This document shows, in pieces, positions 58,902 through 64,000 of a stretch of DNA of 64,000 bases. The stretch is from Dimorphilus gyrociliatus (Eukaryota; Annelida; Polychaeta; Dinophilidae). Numbering within the stretch: the first letter of the stretch is position 1; every line of letters begins with the position of its first letter. The stretch is from positions 3,652,165-3,716,164 of the forward strand of contig CAJFCJ010000005.1 in the NCBI GenBank assembly GCA_904063045.1. Direction: 5' to 3'. A program made the translations under genes and the position numbers. Under the pieces are notes generated by a model. That model worked only from the letters and a program-made list of their open reading frames with translations, had not been told where the DNA came from and made no database searches.

Positions 58902-59769
58902 ATTGAAGTTTCTTGAAATAGAGAAAAGCGATGCTTATATACATGTGTAAGATACATAGATGTAAGATGCATGTTTAAAGCTTACCTTATATAAGAGAAA
59001 TTGGTAAATTGGTACACTGAAAGTCTGCAGTCAAGCTGTCCAATGAATCCAAGTGCTAACCGATCACTTATATAGGCAAAGAATAGGCCTAAGAATATTT
59101 GAGTAGTATTCTAGTAATATTGACTAACTTTATTATGATGACGATTGGTACAATAATGAGGTCAGACACATAAGAAATTTGTTTAGTTTAAACGTATGAT
59201 TTTTATATATTATACTAAACACATAGACATATTGAGAACGTCCTATATGTTTACCCATATGCCCTAATTCTTGTTAAATGATATAGTAGGCCGACAAAAC
59301 TATATGTACATGCTTTTCTTTGTTTTCTAGTCCAGTTTTATAAACGTGTTATTTCTCAAAAATAACAAAAGCCCAAAGATTTAATGTAAATGTAGTTTGC
59401 TATTTTTCGTTAAAAAAGATGTCTTTTAGCAGTAAGTGTGTGATAATAAATGATATTGATTAAATGAAAAAATATATCAATAATTGAATTGATTTCATAT
59501 CTAGTTTGTTTAAGAAACATTTTAAATGGTAAATAAGAGATAATTGAGCGATAAAATACGATTGTTAATTAATAATTAACAAATCAGTCTCTTTTAATCT
59601 ATATTAAACTAATAATATATATTAAGAAGGTGTTATAATATATAAACTTCTTAATATTTTTTATTAACAATTTGCTCCCTGGATACTTATTATTATGGTA
59701 TCAAGGTCTTTACTTAGTTAAAAAGTTTTGCGAATTCAACCCATCATCAATCCTAACAGGTTGGAATAA
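58902..59769. other. GST 5' region
   Basis: Contains the inferred GST 5' untranslated exon and promoter. No other gene seen; the plus-strand frame at 59672-59971 overlaps the ERAL1-like relic and begins before it by chance. Confidence 0.4.
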
Positions 59770-60320
59770 ATGTTACTGTTGGCATGTCTGGTCAAGAAAT
59801 TTAAAAATACAGTGTTCAATACTTATATTACGAAATATATTAATATGGAAAATAAGCATTTTCTTATCATTTCGTAGATTTATCAATTTTATTGCAGTTA
59901 TTAGGATTTTGTTAGATTTACAAATTTGTGATAGAATGCTCTTTTTCAGCCGATCACTAAAAATTTTCTAATGAATTGTATTACCATTAAACATTATAAT
60001 ATTTGATGCAAATGGTTCGATAGACAGTGGTAACATTTAATAGATTTATATATCACTTTAATAGAAGCCTAGTACCTGAGTAGTCAATTATAAAAATAGA
60101 TCTCTTTTTAAGTCACTGTTACGGTTGATTTAACCGTTGTATGGCTATCGACCATCTTTCCATTCTAAAATTATTAAAGCACAATATATATGCATTCAAA
60201 TTATCGTTCAATTCTTTTATTAGACAATGTCTATTGTTTTGAAAATCAGAAAAATGAATTTTATAAACGTTAACAGGGGGCGTATTGGATGGTCAGAGAT
60301 TTTTATCGTTTGAACTGGTT
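59770..60320 (+). pseudogene. Decayed tandem copy of ERAL1
   Basis: The stretch parallels the intact ERAL1 that follows. Bases near 59778-59830 resemble the exon 1 region (shared GTCAAGAAAT and ATATTAC blocks). Bases near 59870-59900 resemble the intron 1 end (TAGATTTATCAATT). The stretch 60010-60115 carries remnants of the exon 3 end (GATAGACAGTGGTAA). The stretch 60113-60320 parallels the start of exon 4: CTGTTACGGTTGAT, CATCTTTCCATTC, CGTTCAATTCTT and TTAACAGGGGGCGTATTGGATGG. The part encoding the P-loop of exon 3 is missing and stops interrupt all frames. It lies directly upstream in the same orientation, so it is a tandem duplicate that decayed. Confidence 0.75.
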
Positions 60321-60702
60321 CCGTCTACTATAAGACGAATGGTAGCTTTAGTTGTTATTGTTACTTAGTTGGTTGTTCTCTTTTTGAGGAATTTATTTCT
60401 TCATTCGAAGAATATTTTGATAACTTGTTTTTAAATAATAAAACCAGTGAAAAACTCTTGCGAAAGTTTTCACTAAATTAACCACACTATAATCTTTCAT
60501 TTCAATTGGATAAAATAATATTATTTTCAGAGTTTAATCTGTTCACAAATGAAAAGTCTTGAATGATTCAGTTATCTAATATATATAATCAAAAGCTTTA
60601 GATAAAGATACCGGTCATGAGTGTAACTTTGTTCAGTTACCGGTTATAATAAGTGATATCGTCTGCTAACAAATCGGCATGAGCAGTCAAGAAATCTAAA
60701 TT

Positions 60703-62150
60703 ATGCTATCCAGAGCTGATATTACAAAGTGTATGAACGTACTTAATATAAAAAATAATTTTTAGTTTTGCATAGATTTATCAATTATATTTGATTTTTG
60801 TAGGTTTTATTAGATACGCTTGTTTAAGCAATTACAACCACGTGTTTCCAAGAAACTTTTATTCTAACGATCAGAATAAGTTTTCTAATGATGATCCGGA
60901 CAATGAAAGTTCATCGGAGAATTTATTAAGTAATGTAGAATAATCTTACGAGTAATTGTCTACATATGACTTTTCGGCAGGTATACACAGGCTAAAAAAT
61001 CCAACTTCAAAAGTTATTTGCCCCAAACAACTTAGGGTTGCTATAATAGGAGCTCCAAATGCTGGAAAATCGACTTTAACAAATAAAATACTGGGTTGGA
61101 AGGTTGCTCCAGTATCATGCAAAGTACATACAACAAGATTTAGAACAATGGGAGTTTTTACAGAAGGAGATTCTCAAATTGTAATATTGGATACACCAGG
61201 TTTAATAGAGAGTGGTAAATTGAAAAGACATAATTTAGAAGATAGCCTTCTAATTGATCCACACATAGCTCTGTTGGAAGCCGATTTGAGTATGTTGCAA
61301 ATTTATTTACTATTTAATAATAGAAATAAACCATTATTTAGTTGCTGTTACGGTTGATGTATCACCTATATGGTATCGATCATCTCTCCATTCCGAAATT
61401 GTTAAAGCATTGCATATGCACTCAAATAAGCGTTCAATTCTTCTACTGAACAAAGTTGATTTATTAAAAAATAAGAATGAATTATTTAAAATCACAAAAT
61501 CATTAACAGGAGGCATAGTTGATGGCCGAAGAGATTTCGCTATCAGAAATTCTCGAAAGTATCCAAAAGAGTCAGTGATAAAAGAAATAAATTATAACTT
61601 TCCTCCATTGCTGATGAACGATGCAGGAAAAGCTGATTTGGAATCAAAGGATGGTTGGAAAGCTTATAATAAAAGATTACAAGCCGTTGGGAATTTAACA
61701 ACTAGTTATTGGACCAAATTTGAAAGGGTCTTTATGTTAAATTCACTTGAAGGAGATGGTATATATGATTTGAAGACATATCTCTTGGAGACAGCAAAAG
61801 CAGTAGATAAATGGGATTACGACGAAACACTAGTGACGAACCAATCTCCTTATCGTCTAGTCAAGCAATGCGTATGGGAAGCTTTGTTAGACTCGGATTT
61901 ACCCGCTGAAATTCCCTATAACATTAAGATTAAAATTAAAGTATTAACCGAAAGTGAAGAAGATAGCCTCCTCCGAGTAGGGATTGATCTTCTATGTTTC
62001 AATAATAGACAATTAAGTGGAGTTATAGGAAATGACGGTCAAAAGGTAGCTCTAATAGCTCGTAAAGCCAAACAAAATATGATGGATACGTTTAAATGTG
62101 ATATGAGTTTAAAACTTGCTGCTAAACGGATAACTAAAAAAAAAACATAA
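60703..62150 (+). CDS. ERAL1: ERAL1, mitochondrial Era-like GTPase
   Basis: Four exons, 60703-60730, 60804-60929, 60981-61289 and 61342-62150, give 423 aa (human 437). ERAL1 binds the 12S rRNA of the mitochondrial small subunit and is needed for its assembly. The N-terminus (MLSRADITKCFIRYACLSNY) is short on acids and rich in Arg/Lys/Ser, as a mitochondrial presequence is; exon 1 encodes only nine residues. G1 is GAPNAGKS at 75-82. G2 (KVHTTRFRTMGVF), G3 (DTPGLIESGKLKRH) and G4 (NKVD) follow. The C-terminal KH domain has the GxxG loop GNDG in SGVIGNDGQKVALIARKAKQ. The first exon is the least certain part; the rest is clear. It converges on ARMC6. Confidence 0.92.
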
Positions 62151-62153
62151 GAG

Positions 62154-62159
62154 AATAAA
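62154..62159 (+). terminator. AATAAA four bases after the ERAL1 stop
   Basis: Canonical polyadenylation hexamer starting 4 nt after the TAA, which implies a 3' untranslated region of only about 20-30 nt. Confidence 0.55.
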
Positions 62160-62169
62160 TTTGGTGGGT

Positions 62170-62175
62170 TTTATT
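62170..62175 (-). terminator. Polyadenylation signal of ARMC6
   Basis: AATAAA on the minus strand, 27 nt after the ARMC6 stop and within 15 nt of the opposing ERAL1 signal. Confidence 0.5.
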
Positions 62176-62202
62176 AAATAGTGTTGTATGATGAAGAATT
62201 CT

Positions 62203-63701
62203 TTATCTAGCTAAAGTACGGCCTTCTCCTTTCCATTCTTCCTTAAGGCTTACATGGCAACCTAGATCTCTTAAGGCAGCTTTCACCGAATCAGCACATT
62301 TTTCGTGTTTGTTCGAAACCATATGAAGTTGCTGTTCAATACCTCGTTCAAGAAGTGCTGAGGAATGTTCTTTAACTCTGCTTACTAGATTCCTAACTAG
62401 CAGACACAATGACGACTGCAAAATAATAATAATAAGATGAATAAAATTATTGTCTTGTTTAATTTATAATAATTAATAAAACGTACCAAAACAATGGTAT
62501 TTTCTATATGAACTGCAATTACTCTAGTTATTAATTCAGCTCCTCCATTCTCCATAACAATATTACTATGATTCGGCTGTCTTAAAACGACACTCGCCAA
62601 GGTTGAACATGCAATTTCAGCGATTGGTGCGTTCTTCATATATCTGTTTAGAACAGTCATAATAATTTCGATTCCCTGTTGTTTAGCTATTTCGATTTTA
62701 GCGTCATCATTCCCAGAAACAGCTTTTATAAGTGATATTTTAGATTTGAGAAGAGATGCATTATTTTCCGGATCAGTTAATGATTTAAGTAAAAATTCAA
62801 CACCACCACAGTCTAATATTTCTTTACAGAATTCATTTCGGATTGTTAGCTTACTCAGAGCCAAGTAAATTTCTTTAAGGTTCTTGTATTCTGCATATAG
62901 TTAATAGATATAACACACTATAAATAAAGAAATCGATGAAAACTATCATTAACTTCAATTTCATACCTTTCGCCAAATTTAGCAATTCGTTTAGCATACC
63001 ATGTTTTACGAAGTCTTGAGCTCGTTCGGAAGCTTTTCCAAAGGGCACTCGTACATCATCATCGGTTAGCATAACCGAAATAAATGAACCGTATTCTTTA
63101 ACAACTTTTTCACTCCTGTTAAATGTTCTTAAAACTTTCATTAAGGATTCAGTAAGATGATTCTTAGTTATACAGTTTCTATTTCTTTCATGCTTTAAAC
63201 AACAAGCAGAGAGGGACTGTTGAAAAAATACTCAATAAATAAACAAACGAATGATGAAAGTATATAATTTAATCTAGTCAATGAACTTTAAACATTATTT
63301 ACCTTTAAAGTATTCTCCACAACTTTTTCATTATCATTTAATAGGAAATTTTGAATTAATAGCAAATCCTCTGTATTAATTATATCTGGTTGTCCTGATA
63401 TTAAATTTGTTAGACAGTTCAGAGAAGCACAAGTTACTTCATGATCCTCTTTCAATGAGTTTAAACTATTCGTCAAAGCTTTCAAAACACCTTCTTCTCT
63501 TACTATTATCCTTTCAGATAACCCGCTTAAAGTTATTTCATTCAGTTTATGTAGATTTTCCAAAAATGAAGTTTTATCGAACTGATGTACATTGTTTTGA
63601 AGATTCAAAATGGCGGCCTTTGCCGATTCTCGCACTTTTGCTATCTCCCCACTCTCATTGAATCTTTCAGCTGATGTTACAATTTCATCCAAATCGTGAC
63701 C
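62203..63701 (-). CDS. ARMC6: ARMC6, armadillo-repeat protein, 5' end off the window
   Basis: Four exons, 63701-63303, 63216-62967, 62890-62487 and 62415-62203, give the last 421 residues. The matches to ARMC6 are CCLKHERNRN, DDDVRVPFGKASERA, SKLTIRNEFCKEIL, SGNDDAK and the C-terminus KAALRDLGCHVSLKEEWKG. Armadillo repeats fill most of the protein; its role is poorly known. The first exon in view opens GHDLDEIVTSAERF. Just upstream is an in-frame stop behind a good 3' splice site, and no exon with an ATG is visible between it and the divergent transporter at 63863. So at least one more 5' exon must lie beyond 64000, on the opposite strand to the SLC49A4-like gene. Confidence 0.88.
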
Positions 63702-63862
63702 CTATGTTGGGAAAAATGTATTATAATTTTTTAAATCAACAATAGAAGGTATGATAATAAGTAGGTCATGTAGGCTTAATTTATTGTCTATGCAGTTATT
63801 CTTCTAGCTCGAAAATAATAATGTTGTTATCATTTTCTATCATATGACACTTTAAAGACAGA

Positions 63863-64000
63863 ATGGTGTTGGATAGTGAAGCTGCTGATCTTATACCAAC
63901 TGTAAAAGTGTATAAAAGAAGGTGGTATATTCTGGCTTTGTTTTCCTTAGCTACTGCCACTCAGGGAGGTATTTGGAGTACATGGGGACCAATATCGAAG
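63863..64000 (+). CDS. SLC49A4: SLC49A4/DIRC2-like transporter, first 46 codons
   Basis: The ATG at 63863 opens a frame that runs off the right edge. It reads MVLDSEAADLIPTVKVYKRR, then the first membrane helix WYILALFSLATATQGGIWST and WGPIS. An acidic N-terminus with a YKRRW motif before helix 1 and WGPI after it is characteristic of the SLC49 family of the major facilitator superfamily, closest to SLC49A4 (DIRC2), a lysosomal pyridoxine or haem-type transporter. Only the start is visible, so the subfamily is provisional. Confidence 0.7.
   Translation, partial: MVLDSEAADLIPTVKVYKRRWYILALFSLATATQGGIWSTWGPISK

Noticed and set aside
59672-59971. Plus-strand frame of 99 codons
   Set aside because: It overlaps the ERAL1-like relic and does not follow the ERAL1 frame; open by chance in AT-rich DNA.
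60956-61357. ERAL1 starting at 60956 in a single longer exon
   Set aside because: The apparent start is TTG. Splicing 60929 to 60981 gives frame-consistent N-terminal residues and an ATG with a presequence-like start, and the end of this frame runs into the intron after 61289.

Overview
The window looks like nuclear DNA of a small-genome invertebrate animal. It is AT-rich, genes are 1-5 kb and closely packed on both strands, most introns are 40-200 bp with GT..AG ends, and every clearly recognised gene has a metazoan orthologue (CENP-M, CCDC60, DCST, TRIM2/3, lipin, RNF217, ANKRD46, Cys-loop chloride channels). A TALE homeobox gene of unusual type and a gustatory-receptor-like 7TM protein fit a spiralian, for example a miniature annelid such as Dimorphilus. 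That placement is inference, not proof. No CRISPR array, intact transposon or rRNA gene was seen.

Layout. 0.4-8.4 kb: an unrecognised 163-aa protein, DNAJB12/14, RNF217 and a five-exon 7TM receptor-like gene. 8.7-14.2 kb: TSR2 and, convergent to it, GPN3, whose 2.7-kb seventh intron encloses a complete single-exon homeobox gene on the same strand. 16.0-25.0 kb: CCDC60 (19 exons) converging on lipin. 27.0-31.1 kb: CENPM, ANKRD46 and a three-exon orphan gene. 33.7-39.6 kb: TRIM2/3. 43.1-50.8 kb: two tandem Cys-loop anion-channel subunits. 52.0-58.9 kb: a decayed GST copy, a 12-exon DCST1/2 gene, a second GST relic and an intact sigma-type GST. 59.8-64.0 kb: a decayed ERAL1 copy, intact ERAL1, ARMC6 (5' end off the window) and the first codons of an SLC49A4-like transporter.

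Exon structures were built by hand from splice signals, reading-frame continuity and remembered family sequences; reading phase closes across every junction given. The genes do not form one pathway. Local themes are head-to-head promoters (7TM/TSR2, GPN3/CCDC60), very short 3' spacing (ERAL1/ARMC6), and local duplication with decay (GST, ERAL1, receptor pair). Noncoding DNA is full of TA, GA and AAG microsatellites and two over-represented short palindromes.
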